Part shown: positions 1 through 12,944 of the stretch, piece by piece
Layout of the letters: every line of letters starts with the position of its first letter
How positions within the stretch are numbered: position 1 is the first letter of the stretch
Origin: Penelope pileata
Taxonomy: Eukaryota > Chordata > Aves > Galliformes > Cracidae
Length of the DNA stretch: 64,000 nt
NCBI GenBank assembly: GCA_013396635.1
Contig: WBMW01000076.1
Location: forward strand, 222,217-286,216
Direction of reading: 5' to 3'
Program-made: the position numbers and the translations under genes
The notes under the pieces: generated by a model
Database searches by the model: none
What the model was told of the DNA's origin: nothing
The model's input: only the letters and a program-made list of their open reading frames with translations

Positions 1-366
1 TGGATGGGTGACAAAAACAAATGAGAATTTTTTAAGAATTTACAGACTGGAAGGCTTAAAAGCATTTCAAAATTCAATGGCTGTATGCTCATATAGTATA
101 GGAGGGCTTAAATTAGATCTAAGTGAGTCAAGTCTGGTAGCAAAAATAGTCACAGCATGACCTCCTTGTTGGGTAATGTGCTGTCATCAGGAACTTGTAG
201 GAATGCATTTTATGGCTACCATAAAGCTATTAAAAATGCGATAGTCTCTTTCATGTTCACAGTCTGAAAATGGCTGTAGTGTCCCAGAATTTTTCCCTCT
301 GTTATATTCATGCTCTTGCAGCGAATAAGTATAGCAGCAATTGAATATTAAAAAAAAAAAAAANNN

Positions 367-403
<37 letters not shown>

Positions 404-1569
404 AGGTTAAGATTCAGATAATGACTTTCTTCTAATGCAGCAAATTTAACCATTAAAACAAGAGTTTTAGTAACGTTGCAGCTGATTTCTCTCACTGGTT
501 AGTAGATTACTTGATCATGTAGGCTACATCCCTTAATAGCAAGAAATTTGTGGAGTGCCTAGTACAGCATAACAAAGTGATCGGTGTACTTTAATTTTGA
601 TTGCATTTGATTTTGTTTCTTCTATCCTCTTCTAATAAGTCAGTCTGTAATGATGTCCTGTCATATTTTTCTTAATGTAATTCCCGCAATTGTCTGAAAT
701 CATTTTGAAGAGATATGTGGCCTAGGTATTTAGTATGATTAGTTAATATCATCTTTTAATATCTTGCACAAAAGTTTTAATCCTTGCTAATAAATTAAAC
801 ATTATGGTAAATTGCATTAAATGTACAGCGTTATATCCATTTAAAGTAGCAAAATTCAATAACTGAGAAAAGAGGAATGCTACTGTGTTGCTAACGGCCC
901 TCAGAGAAGCACTCCTGTATGCTTCACCTCCTGGTAAACATTAAACAGAATTAACTGATAGTTCTTTGTGCAAAATAAAGTAGCAGGTATTTTGAATGAG
1001 CCCATCTGGTCCACAGTTAGAAAGAAGCCGTATTTTATTTCTTGTTTCAGACCAATTTAATTTAAAAAATTTATATCTGTCTCAAACTAAAGTTTGGAAA
1101 GTTAGTTATCCTTTGAAATATTGGAATTTTTCTAGTCTTTTCAGGACATTCATAATAAATATTCTGCCATATTTAACATTACATTCTTATTGCTCTGTAA
1201 ATCTGACTATTACATTGCATTTAGTCTACTGTGAGCTCATCTAGTAATTGGCATGTACTGTGGCACTGGCATAAAGAATAGAATGGTCTTTGAGAATCTA
1301 TCAGTTACCTTGGTTCTTCTAATATGTTGCTGTTTGCTACTTGACAGAAAAGGTCATGCTGCTGTCTAATGGTGAGAATTAGGGACAGTTTTCTGTAACC
1401 TTGAAATCGTGTTAAGCTCTGCAATTGTTCAGTAATTGTATGTACTGTATTCTAATTGCATTTTTAAACTCTACATTTCATACAAGTGGAATGCAGTACT
1501 TTAAAGTTGTTAAATAATACCTTGTTCCTGTGGGAAGATCAAACCAGATTTCAAAAAAACTTATTTTGT
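1..1569. other. Unique AT-rich sequence, no gene seen
   Basis: Apart from the long A-run at 350-402 this stretch shows no recognisable repeat, RNA gene or coding exon. The short reading frames in it are rich in Leu, Ile, Phe and Ser, have no domain signature, and are what AT-rich non-coding DNA gives by chance. Confidence 0.5.
350..402 (+). repeat. Poly(A) tract containing three Ns
   Basis: A run of about 50 A residues is interrupted only by NNN at 364-366. The Ns probably mark a homopolymer of uncertain length. The 300 bases upstream do not resemble a known mRNA or retroposon, and no target-site duplication was seen around the run, so a processed retrocopy is possible but not supported. Confidence 0.9.
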
Positions 1570-2200
1570 TCATATTCAAAATTCAGAAACACGAAGAGTA
1601 AATGAGTTTATGGTGATCACTGAAAAGCAAACAGTGTGTTTCAGATTAGTAGGCGTCTCATCCCACTTGGTGGGTTGCGAGGAAGGTGATTCTTTGAAAC
1701 CCCACTGAATAAAGCACACCCTGGTCAGCAGGGGTTGCAGGAGCGGCAGAGTCAGACGAGGACTCAAAGGAACAATACAAAACAATTTGAGTTCAACAAC
1801 CACAATTGGTCAACTACTCAGAGGCAAAATTAGGCAACATTCTAACAACAATAACAAGCATTATGGATAAACAGGTACATTGGCACAGACAGCTAGTCAA
1901 CTACTTGTACTTGTAGGCAAATTTACAAAAACAGCTACTAAAGAAAACAAGTGAAAAGAGATCGAGAGGAGAGGAAAGTGTAAGAAAGTAGAAGAAAAAA
2001 AGAAAATAAAAAGTGAAAGAGGCAGATTTTTCATCACATCCTCGGATCTAGCGTAGTCTTGAGCTGGCATCTTCATCTGTGTGTGGAGGGTTGACAAAGG
2101 CAAAATGTGTGTTCACCTTTATATAATCAACTTGGTCAAATACTGCCCTCAGGGTGTCAACTCCCCTGCATCTGCACAGCTTGGGTTCCAGAAGATTCGG
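1570..2200 (-). mobile_element. Possible solo LTR fragment (endogenous retrovirus-like)
   Basis: Read on the minus strand, the block has a TATA-like box (complement of 2113-2122). A long pyrimidine-rich stretch follows (complement of about 1948-2026). Next comes a Ser/Pro-codon-like GC-richer part (complement of 1670-1765) that resembles, from memory, the R/U5 part of avian ERVL-type LTRs. Its base composition differs from the AT-rich flanks. No gag, pol or env sequence and no primer-binding site adjoin it, so it would be a solo or truncated LTR. Exact ends and a target-site duplication were not found. It could instead be unique promoter-like sequence. Confidence 0.35.
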
Positions 2201-3844
2201 AAGCTTTCAGCAAAGGCATGTATCCCTCTCCTCAGTCCATAAAAGGAAGTGAGTAGAACAGCTTGCTGCCCTGCCTCCACAGGTCCTAGTTTGTTCCCTC
2301 AGCTTCCCTCTCAGCCTGAGTTGTTGAGTCAAGTTTCCCATTGGTCTCTTACAGTGGGGTTCTGCTCTTGGCCTAGAAGATGATCCTGTCAATGGGACGC
2401 TTTGTTTTACCTCCTGTCTTCCTTAGATGGGAGAGGAAAAAGATGAAGAGCTGAAAGAATGGAAAAAGAATAGCAGGGATATCGCAACCTTAACGAAAAG
2501 GTGAATTTGAACCCTCTTTCTACAAAATTCAGTTCTACCAAGTATGTTTTTGACTTTCAGCAATTTCACAGAATGACACATTGTTCTATTACTGCAGTTG
2601 TTAATATTATTCTTTGTTTTATGCTACCATGACATATGCAGCTATTATACCACGTCCACATAAATGACAATTTTTTTCTGGAATCTTCAGCTTACTAACA
2701 TTCATCAGATTCCCATACAGCCCCCAACAAGTAAGTTTGTCAGCATTCTGTAATAGCTTCAACAACTCAATCATTTGCCTAAAATGCTATCTTTCAGGTT
2801 TCTCAGTGCAGATGCTGTTTCACTGGGCTTTGTTCAAATCTTTTTGACTTTGGTCATGCTTTGAGTTATGATTGGGCAATTGTTTCTAATGATTGCTGGA
2901 ACTGATGCTTCTGCTTCAAACCAAATTGCTTTAAAGTTCTATGATATCTCTACATAGCTTAGGTGCAAGAGTCTGCTTTTGGGGTACTCGACAAAATGCA
3001 GTACACTTCTCATCATCTTTAGTGTAATTTTTCTGAGATCTTTGGCTTACCATGGAGAACTTGATAAAATTGGCTGTTCTTTTGCTAGGGAACTCAGCCG
3101 TTAGGTGCCCAACTCAACAGCATTACATTGTCCTTCATGCAGATTCTGTAAGGGACAAAGAGGCCTGTACCTCTCCACCAGCTGTCAGTTCTAGGTAGTG
3201 TTACTGATTTGTGCTGATAATGTGGCATAAAAAATGATGCTGAAGAGTGAAAAATCACATGCTTCTCCTGCCGTATGTAAATCTTTCAAATTTCCTTTTA
3301 CTTTCTTCTAGGTCATTTCAAATTCCCAAATTCATCATTTCATGATGACATCCTGTTAGTACACTGAATGAGTCTTGCTGTAAGTGACAGTGTGCTTGCT
3401 GAAAATGTTGTTATACATCCAAATTTTGACCTAACTGCACTTTCTAGAATCTTTTCCTCTAGTTAAGACCATTTGTGTCATTGCTAACTACTGACACATA
3501 AGAGTTTCAGAACAATTCTAATTGGAGATTTGGCCATTCACAAAGTGTGACTTGCACAGCAGAGATCTTGCCCTACGCTACATTAAATACAAATCTTAAC
3601 TATTCCAAATTTGGTTATAGGAAGCCTTTGGACTTGCATCAGTTTGGTATGGCCTAGTATATTTCAATAATAATAACACTCAGACCACAGATTATATTGT
3701 AAATTAGAATTATAAGCATTTTTTTTAATCCATAATCCTGTCTGTAAAGTTTTCGCATTATCTTCTGCTTCAAAAATTGAAGGAAAAAGGTTGGTTTCTA
3801 ACAGCTAAGTTGTTGTATAAACCCTTTCAAGTTTACTTTGGTTT

Positions 3845-3861
3845 TGTGTGTGTGTGTGTGT
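3845..3861 (+). repeat. (TG)8 microsatellite
   Basis: Eight uninterrupted TG dinucleotides are visible. Arrays of this length are often polymorphic in birds. Confidence 0.95.
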
Positions 3862-5259
3862 TCTGTCAGGATGCTGCAATTTTCATACAAAGCTGCAGAA
3901 TTTTGTCAGTTTCAAAAATATGCTTCTAAATGTAGCTTGTCTTTAGAGACATCCCCCCTGGCATGCTGAATTTTAGAGAGCCAGTCTTGAACCGTGTCAT
4001 TGCTTTCCAGCAGAGGTTCCGCTGTGACGCTCACAAGTTCCAAACTGCTGCTCTGAAGCCTTTAAAAACCTGTCTTTTTATACTTCTGTACTGCTGTAAC
4101 ATTTAAAAACAAAAAAATAGTGCAAATTTCTAGAAAACTACTGGCCTGGGATTTTCCAAGAGAGTAAGATGTGAAATTAATAGAAGGGTAAATTTGCAGG
4201 AGAAACCGTATTTGTTCTCAGTCATACCATTTAGTTTCTGTAAAGCCTGAAAAGACTGTAGGAAGCAATCTGTTCAATTTTATGTTTTGCCATGTTTTAT
4301 GCAAAGGTGTACTTGCTTCTAAAATTAAGCTTTATAGCACGTATATAATCTTTTAGGTACACTATGGTGTGCACTTTCATGATATTTCGTATTTTCTATG
4401 ATTTTCAAGTAAATATTTTGCTTCTATAATTTCTCACAATTTTAAGCTGAATAAGTAGCATCATTTTCATATGATGGAATTTTAATAGTCTATTCAAGAT
4501 TTATTCTACATACATATTCAACAAAATTTGTATACATTAAATAAATGGCATTACTTGTCTATGCCGTCTAATTTTTATGAAATGACGATACCCTACCATG
4601 TCTCTCATGGCTTCCAGTTAGAATTTTGTCTTTGACAGTATTCTGTGAAAGTTTGGAAGTAACAGGTTTTGTTGACATAATTCTAGTGGAAAGCTGGCAT
4701 TTTATGCAGGTGTTTGAATCTTACAGAGCTACTTGAGGAGAAAGTGATAGTTACCATCAGTAAAGACAAGAAAAAATAGAATTTCAAATCCCATTGAATA
4801 AAAAATCAAAAACACTTTGAAAGGTTTTTTTTTTTTTATTGTAAGTTTAATTAAGGAATTGTAGGTGGTGTGAATTTTGCTTTAGATACTGAAACAGCAT
4901 GTAAATCAGTTTGAACTTTCTTGGCAGGTGAATATTGATGTGGTTAATGGAGATTATGATTACTGAGAATGCTGTTAGGGAAATATGCATTTCAAAAACA
5001 AAACAAAAAGTTATTAAAGAGAAACAGTAATTATCTAAAGACTGAATCCTTAGGAATGGTGATGTGTAAGGTAATTACCTTTTAACGAAAGACAACAGTA
5101 TTAAAATCAGAACAAAAGGATTTCCTGTAAAGTCTTTCATGCATGCCTGTCTTAAATATTTTAGAGATGCTTATCAGCACGTTATTTAAACTCTAACCAG
5201 CAATTGGAGATGCTCTCTGTTAGCCTGGTGTGTGCTTACTTATATGAAGTGTGTTGTTG

Positions 5260-5331
5260 GTTTTGTATATTTTAATATTCAATAACCACATAGTTAATTT
5301 TAATATTAAATAACCACATAGTGGTTATTTA
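5260..5331. repeat. Short tandem duplication ending in a perfect hairpin
   Basis: A unit containing AATAACCACATAGT occurs twice, near 5281-5294 and 5309-5322. The second copy runs into its own inverted complement. Bases 5307-5317 pair perfectly with 5321-5331, giving an 11-bp stem with a 3-base loop (ATA). The sequence shows no known element here. It may be a replication-slippage product or a small foldback. Confidence 0.85.
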
Positions 5332-8300
5332 CGTGCTTGTAGAACACCCTTTTAAAAGTCTTTGTTGTTTTGAAGGCCTGTTATCCAAACATACATGAAG
5401 CACTCTGAGAAAAGTTTGTCTTGTGCTTAGGACATGAACACAGCAATGAGTAGACTGAATGGAGATTTCTTGAAGGAAAAACAAAGTGTCAAGAACAGAA
5501 TTAGCTGCCAGAACTTATCTTATTCTTCATACAAATGAGAAAGAGATAGTATCTCTATCCAAGGAAGCAATTCAGTTGTTCTTGAAACATATTTGCATGA
5601 GCCTCTGACTCAGAGGCTGAGTAAAAAAAAAAAGTGTTGATTTTACACCTGATGATGTATTAGAAGTGAATGTTTTCAACTTGGATGGTGAATTTATTCA
5701 CTGAAAAGTTTGTTTTGTTCAACGTCACCATAGCAGCCATACAAAATTTACTAAAATGCTGATCATTTGAATGATAGTGTTTCCAGTCAGTCAATTCTTT
5801 CTAATTTTTTGTTATGATGATTTTGAATTTTTTTTTTTTTTTACTGGAAAGTAATACTGACAAATACCTTTTAATTTAGTTACTTGATTTTGTGATGATA
5901 CAGTTGTTAGGACAAGTGTTAAAATGAAAACAGTTTCAGAGCAACATTTCTTTTATATGTAGCCAAAGTGAGCTGTCTTGTTCAAGGTGGTCACTCTTTA
6001 ATGTGAGAAGGTGGGAGAATTTATTGCAGCCTTTGATTCATTTCCTCCATTCTGTGTTTGGTGATGTAGATACACAAATTATGATTAGAAGATCATCTAA
6101 TGCAGCCAGAATATCCCCATACTTCTAGTTTCCATCTTATGTAAAGCTCAGTCTTATATAATTAATAGATTTTAAAAATACCTTGACTCTGAAGTGTTTT
6201 GGATTGTGAAATCAGAATAAGAAATTAATTTCTAAAGTTAAATTAAAAACTGAGATGTTGACAAAATCCACCAGCTATTTCCAAATATCTGGTGAGAAAA
6301 ACTTGGCAAGGACTGATATCATTGGAAGAAAAAAAAAAAAAAAACCACAGCGCAAACCTGTCTCATCTGTTAAAATAATGATTGTCTTAAAATTCTTTCT
6401 GTAAAACAGAGTTAATGCAAGACTTATTTAATGTATTTTGGAATTATAGACGATATAAAAGGTTTGCTTTATGAACATAATTTCTGAACCTTCTGAATGG
6501 ACTAGCTACGTTCATGCATGTCTATGTATGTGTACACATACATATGCTGCTTGTGGATGTCCACTTAAATACATTGGTGAGCAAGAAGAAAAGTTTATTA
6601 TCCGATTGTCCATCGGTAGCGGTAAAAGTATTTGTCTACTAATTCTGTGGCATACATTTTTGTTGGTAGTAATTGCATCAGTTAATGCTACAAAAAAATT
6701 TTTTTTGTTCAGATTATTAAATGGGTTGGAAAGGTTCATAAGCCTTGAGCCAGAAATATTGTGGATTGATTATTTTTTTTTCCCCCTGGTATTACAACAG
6801 TATTTTGAAGTGCATTTGTCCTGTGAAAAGCAATTACCTCAAAAAATGCTTCCTCCTTGCTATCAGAATTACCCTTTCTGTGGCTAAAATCATTTTCTTC
6901 TAGTGCATTAGTATTTGTAGATGAAAAGTAATTAGTTAGCTTGTGGTTTCTGTTATCTGTAATCAGATAGTTTATTAAAGTTGCAATTAGTTATATTTCT
7001 TGAGACCCACTGAAAGTAACACAGTTGCTTAACTGCTTAGAAGAGCCTGAGGTTATGGGGTTAAGTGAAATGACATGATTTGCTTTTCTAAAATATCTTC
7101 TATTGATTAGTCATATGAGAGGAAGATCTGAGTATATTTCCAAGGCTGGTGCTTGAGAGTTAAACAAAGGGCTTTTCTTGTAAAATTGTACTTCTAATAT
7201 GCAAATTAAAATGTCTGTTTTGCTGTTCAGAGTCATACTTCACCATTGTAAGTTGTTTATTTTTTTCTATAATATTTAATGAGGGATTAACACAAATTAA
7301 TAAGCCATGAATGTACTGTTACTGAAGGAAAGAAAATGTATGTTCAGTGTATTGGCCATACAGTGATGACACAGTGTCTTCCAGCATGCAACAGAAGCAA
7401 GGAACCATTTAAATCATGCAAACCATGGTGTAAAGTTATAGAAAGAGGTTTTCTCTAATTATAAAATCGGATTTAATTGTACTTTACAAGTATGTAAGTA
7501 CTTACTATTGTGCTTTTATATTTTTTGCTGTCAGTTGTGATAAGAATGTCGATATTGAATTGGCAGGGGTTTTTGAGCTGCAGGTTACTCTTACCAAGTT
7601 CCAAAGAGACATAAGTGGAACATGCAAGACTAGGGATAATATTTTCTGCAATTAACCTAGTTTTCAAGATGTCTAGAAAACTCTTTAAAATGACTTTACT
7701 ACGCCAGGACTTTGCAATAAGATGGCTGTGGTGTCTTAGTGTCATCCCTGACGTAGGGGCTTACCTGGAAATGTTATGCTGGGAAGCATCAAACACAGAT
7801 TTTGGATTTAAAAGCTTCTAGCTCAGAACAACAAAGTAAACAATCCCCTCAGCCACCATTGTAGGTGGTGATACATAGGTAGATGCTGTCTTTTTATTAG
7901 ATTCTAGTGGGATCAAAAATCACTTACCTGGTAAGTAAAACCAACTATCATATAACACATTTCACACATTGGAAAGTCTAGCAGCGTGGAGTTTAGGGTG
8001 GTAAAATGATTTCATACTGATTTCATAGATCTGTCTCAAAGCCTAAACCCATTACAGCTTTGTGCTACAGGCCCATAGGGTTGTTTAGACTCACTAGACC
8101 TATTGGTCCGTTTTCTCAAGTATATATTTGATTTTCTAGCAAGTATGATTAACTTTGAAGTTCTGATCAGCCAGCCATTGTAACTGCAGTCTTTTTCAGA
8201 ACAAGATCATCTCATCCCTGTTTAGCAGGGCACAGAATTTCAGTCCAAAGAGGCAGCTCCCTAAGGTTTAAGGTTTTATCGGTTACTCCCTGTGTACAGC

Positions 8301-8840
8301 CGAGGTTGTAAAAACTTTAGTTTGAAATTGCAGTTTTCAAATGCAGAGGTGCATTTATGCATTAGTATAAATTCTAAGTTTGACAGACTGGTTCTTCCCC
8401 TTTGTAGGCGATTTGGAGATATGCTACTCATTAGAATGTGTTTTATTGAGATTGAGAATTCTAACTTTATTTGCTTTCTGTAAGCATTATTGGATAATAA
8501 TTGTTCCTACTGGAAAGAGATAATTTTTTACTTTTTTAATATCTCAGGAAACAAAAATCCTCCACCTTTAATTATATGTCTAAAACAAGAAAAGCTGTTG
8601 TTGTTGTTGTTAATCTGTAGGTCATAATTATACGTCACAGTCTGTGGATAATTAGAGAAAACCTTCTTTGACTTCTGGACAAGGGGTTGTGTTGCCTTCT
8701 CATTTGATAGTTCAATGGAGTGTTGGCTGTTTGGCTTCCCAAAGAAGAATTTTCTTAGAAGCAGTCATTTCTGAATATATAGCCATTCTAATTATATATT
8801 ACTGCAAATTTTAACATTATTCCTCAAGCTATCATTTGAG

Positions 8841-9107
8841 ATGATGGGTTTCAGAAGCTTTTTCATATTGTGTTTATCTATTTTTCTTTATTCCCAGACG
8901 CAGGCTATGTATGACATTACCCACTATGAGAATATTTTTTCTTTGTTCACGATTCTGGAACAACTTCTTCAAAATGAGACAGAAGAAAGTAACATTTCAG
9001 GCTCAGACTATGATGGAGAAGAAAAAATCAGATTTCTGAAGAACCTTGATCAAATTATTCTTCACATTTCAGATGAATTCCCTTTGTTTTCTTTATATTT
9101 ATGGAGA
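8841..9107 (+). CDS. Unrecognised small ORF with signal-peptide-like start (speculative exon)
   Basis: The ATG at 8841 opens about 89 codons to a possible splice donor, AGA|GTGAGT, near 9107; the frame itself continues to 9149. The N-terminus looks like a secretory signal: short basic n-region (MMGFR), hydrophobic core of about 13 residues, and a TQA cleavage-type end near residue 22. The middle is acidic and holds two potential N-glycosylation sites (NET, NIS). This layout resembles the first coding exon of a secreted peptide precursor or cytokine. No family was recognised, no partner exon with dibasic cleavage sites was found downstream, and frames this long also occur by chance here. Confidence 0.2.
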
Positions 9108-12100
9108 GTGAGTGTTCTTTTGAACTCAGCTCAAATACAAATTGATTAAACAAAGCAACCTACTTTTGAGCAGTGCATTGTTGTGAGACTGAATTAGAAA
9201 ATGTTTGAGCCAGACAGGAAAATTGTAGTTATTGGAAAATACTTACTTTAATCTACTGTGCTATACATTAGTTTCAGAGATAATGGAATTTATTTCCAAT
9301 TTTGAATATACAGAAATGTGATAAACTGGATGCTGTTTTGAATAAATGCAAAATAAATGTGCAGAATTTGAATAAATTCTTGTAACAGGAAACAATATAT
9401 TGGTGTTTGCATACACAGTGAAAATGGTAACAAAGAAAATTGTTTCAGGTGATGCTTAGTATAAACACTATGAACTTTGAAGTTAAGAAATAATGGGGGC
9501 GTAGAGCTAAGCTTCCATGTTAGGAAACTAAGAGTTGTGTAGCTTCTGTGTGCTTTAGAGACATAATTGGGCATATTGATAATATGAAATGAGAGACTGA
9601 ACATTGCAAAGCAAGTGGAGTTACATTCTCTGTGTGATGAAGCTGAGATTGCTGTCTGATAATGGAATCAGAAATTNTGATAACATCACTACCAGTTCTT
9701 CTAGGACAATCTTAGTTTCTGATTTCATCAAAATAATTATCTGACCAAAATAAAATCTGATGCTTAGTTTTACAACTTTCTTATGCTTGGCTTTGCTTGT
9801 GTGTGTGAACAGTAGGCCTAGTGCACTCTGGGTTGGCTATTGATTTCAAGGATTCACTCTGATTAAATTTTATTCATTTTATGATTGCTTTAAACCTTCT
9901 GTTCAAAATGAATGGTGATACAATCCCCTTCATATGCGTATGTATTATCTGATTTTATTAACATATTTCTGTATGACAGACTTGTATTCATAGTAATGAT
10001 TAAATTAACAAGTTAATAGAAATATTAAAGGCCTGTAAAAAGATCCACAATAGCTTAACTGATCCAGAGAGGCTTTGATAAATTTGAGGGGGTAAGTTTT
10101 TTAATGACAGCATTTTTTCTGGTAAATAAACAACATTTTAGTTTTGTTGTTTCTTCTGGTGGGGCCAAAAATATAAAACATTTTTAGTATTTTTTTTATC
10201 CTTCCCTTTGCACATTTTTTCAGATCCATTTTTTGTGTCCAAAAATGCTCTAAAGCATGGTTTTTTATTACTGTAAATAATTTATCTTGTTAATTTGAAT
10301 GCAGATATTTAAGATAATAAACCTGTTTTTTCTACATAGGCAAAAGTCATGTTTGCAAAACAAGTTACTTTGATGTTGAATTTGCCCCTGAAAGAGATCC
10401 TTGTAATTGTTTATATGGTGTCCAGCACTGTTATGTTTCTTAAACTTAGTATTTCATATGTTCTATTGTAACACATTTGTTTAATCATATTCCTTTCTGT
10501 TAGCAAACTTTCAACAAAAATCTGTTTGATTTGCAAAACAATATTAACATCAGCAAACAAGATAAGTTTTGCCAAATTAAAGAAAATAAATAAGGATGTA
10601 AGTTTGGCAGCCACTCAGGAATTACTGTGCCTTTTTAGTTGTCTTATTAATTTTTGTAAAAAGAGCCGGGAAAAGAATAAACAAAAGGGATCTGATGTCC
10701 ATTTGATGTAGTAGTTAGCGCAATATTTGGTCATTTTCAAATTAAAAAACAAAACAACAAAAAAAAACCAAAAACTTCAGAAGTGTTTTGCATAGAAATA
10801 ACACAAAACATAGGAGGACACTGGAATCTGAAAAATACGAGAATGTGTATTGTTTCAAGACTCCTGTCATGAAAGAGCAGTTTCAACACTAGATTGCACA
10901 TCGCTGCATATTTCCTGATCTGTTGGTCAATGTGATCAATGTGTCTTTTTATTATCAGTGAAGTCAGACACAAAGGGACAGTGCTTTCTTCCTTGCAGTG
11001 TTGCCTTTTCTCACCAGCAAACTCTCTAAGCCACTGGAAGAGCAATGGATGTTTTGGGAAATATGTACATCATCTGTAAGTTTTGAAGCAACTGCTGACT
11101 TGAGACATTGTTCACAAAATCTTATGAGGCTGTGAAACAGTTTGTTATGGAGTTCTGAAAATATTGGGGCAGGGTGAGTGTCCCTCCCTCCTTGCAATAC
11201 CACTGTAGCAGTTTAGACAATTACTAGCGAATGTCCTACTTACTCCTGAGCTCTCCTAGTCTGTTTCAGTGCAAAATTAAATAGTGTGATTAATCCACGT
11301 TAAGTGAGCACATCTCAGCTTTGTTGGGAGCAATAATCTCTGCAACCGGGATAGTTATTAGGTTGCTGTCTTATGTTTCTTGAAGAGGTTTTTCAGCAAT
11401 GTGGGACTTGCCTCAATATGAAGATGGCACAAATGTAGACATGTAGATATCTCCATGCAGTTGGGATGTCTAAGCTATGAAAAATTTACGAAAAGTAGCC
11501 TAATATTTTGTGCTGGGTCTCCAGCTGCTACAGCAAAGGAATGCAGATCTTCGAGTCCTGTGGCACAAATGCTGTCTTCGTGTAGTTGTCTCTGATATCT
11601 GGTAGTGGCGCTGCCAATAAATGCCTCTTTAGGCAAAGGAGTTGAGCAGTGATGGTAATACAGACAGATATGTAGCTTGCTATCGCAAGAACATACATTT
11701 GGGTGTTGTAAAGTGAGAATTAAATCTCACCCTTGTGATATGTATGTTTTTGGCAGTACAAAAGCCTAGGTTTAAGTCCATGATCTTCAGGTGGTTTCTG
11801 CTTTTGCCCAGCAACTGTTAGATGTGACTTAAGTAATCATAATTGTCTTTAGTTTTGGAATAAAACGTGATGACGGACCCAGTCCCTGGATTTACATTTT
11901 ACAGGTATGTATTCTGAGGCAAGAATTTTCATCCCAGTTGGAGGAAACCTTTCTGCAGTTTAGACTTATTCCACTTCTTAAATAACTTACTAAATAGCTA
12001 CATCTGTGTCCAGCTTTTAAACACCTGGCCTCCAGAGAAGAATCCCAAATCCAGAGAAAGTACATTTGATCTTTGCTGAACAGAGAGTATTAGATGCCTC

Positions 12101-12944
12101 TAAAGAACAGCCTAGCAGTCCTGTGTGCTGAGCGTAACGTATCCTAGGTTTAAAGAACAGGAAACACTGAAAGAAGAAATTGATCTGACCTCTTGTTGTT
12201 CCCTGGGAATGTTTGACCTGAGTTAACTGTGTAGTTTTACAGTTAGCAGTTCAAGTATATTTCTTTTATCTTGCTGAGTTTCTTTTTGTGAATATATGTA
12301 CTTAAAAATTTGGCAAAATGCTAATGTTATGAAAATGCGAAGTATTCAGGCTTTATATAGATATATATATGCATATGGTCAAATTATATATTTATTGTCT
12401 ATTCTATTACATATGTTTTATATATTTATTTTATATGGTCAAATTAGCAATGCTTATTAATTAGTAGCCAAATAGCTGGTTAGTATTTTGTCATTTGTTA
12501 CTTTGCCACATTTATAGCTTCCCAGGGTGCCTATGTTTTGCACCTGTCTGCACCTATTTTAAGAAGAATTTTATGGTAGAGTGTCTCTTTTATGAGCAGA
12601 AAAATTATGATAAAAGGAAAATAAATTTTTATTCCCTTGATGCTACATTGACTGTTCCATTCACTAAAGAATTTTATGTACGTTCTAATGGCATTAATGG
12701 GTAGGATTTGAAGTGAACTATCTCAAGATGTTTTTGTAAGCTTAATTTGGAATCTTTTTAAAATCTGCTTATGGTTTACTGATTTGAGATAGTTCTTGCT
12801 TGTATTTGTTGGTAGTAGTGGAAATGAAGTTTTTACCTCATTTTAATCCTGTAATAATCTTTATTTTTTTGTTCCAGTTCTCTGTGTGTTACTAACTGAT
12901 ACAGGGTAACATTTTACTGTGGCACAACATTCAATTAATGTTCA
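9108..12944. other. Unique AT-rich sequence
   Basis: No mobile element or gene was recognised. One N lies at 9677. An AT-dinucleotide-rich patch at 12355-12446 contains the 14-base direct repeat ATATGGTCAAATTA at 12373 and 12433, 60 bases apart. Confidence 0.5.

Larger units (their letters stand above)
2201..8840. other. Long unique AT-rich stretch with short simple repeats
   Basis: No mobile element or coding exon was recognised. It contains (TG)8 at 3845-3861, T13 at 4825-4837, T15 at 5828-5842, A16 at 6329-6344, (TTG)5 at 8596-8611 and two palindromes given separately. The 138-codon frame at 6471-6887 contains homopolymer-encoded Phe and Lys runs and has no family resemblance. Confidence 0.5.

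Noticed and set aside
6471..6887. 138-codon open frame
   Set aside because: Contains homopolymer-encoded Phe/Lys runs, no domain or signal layout, and the opposite strand is open too. It fits chance in AT-rich DNA.
2201..12900. Search for tRNA, snRNA, 5S and 7SK genes
   Set aside because: No B-box-like GGTTCGAATCC motif, U6-type start or other RNA polymerase III gene signature was seen here or elsewhere in the window.
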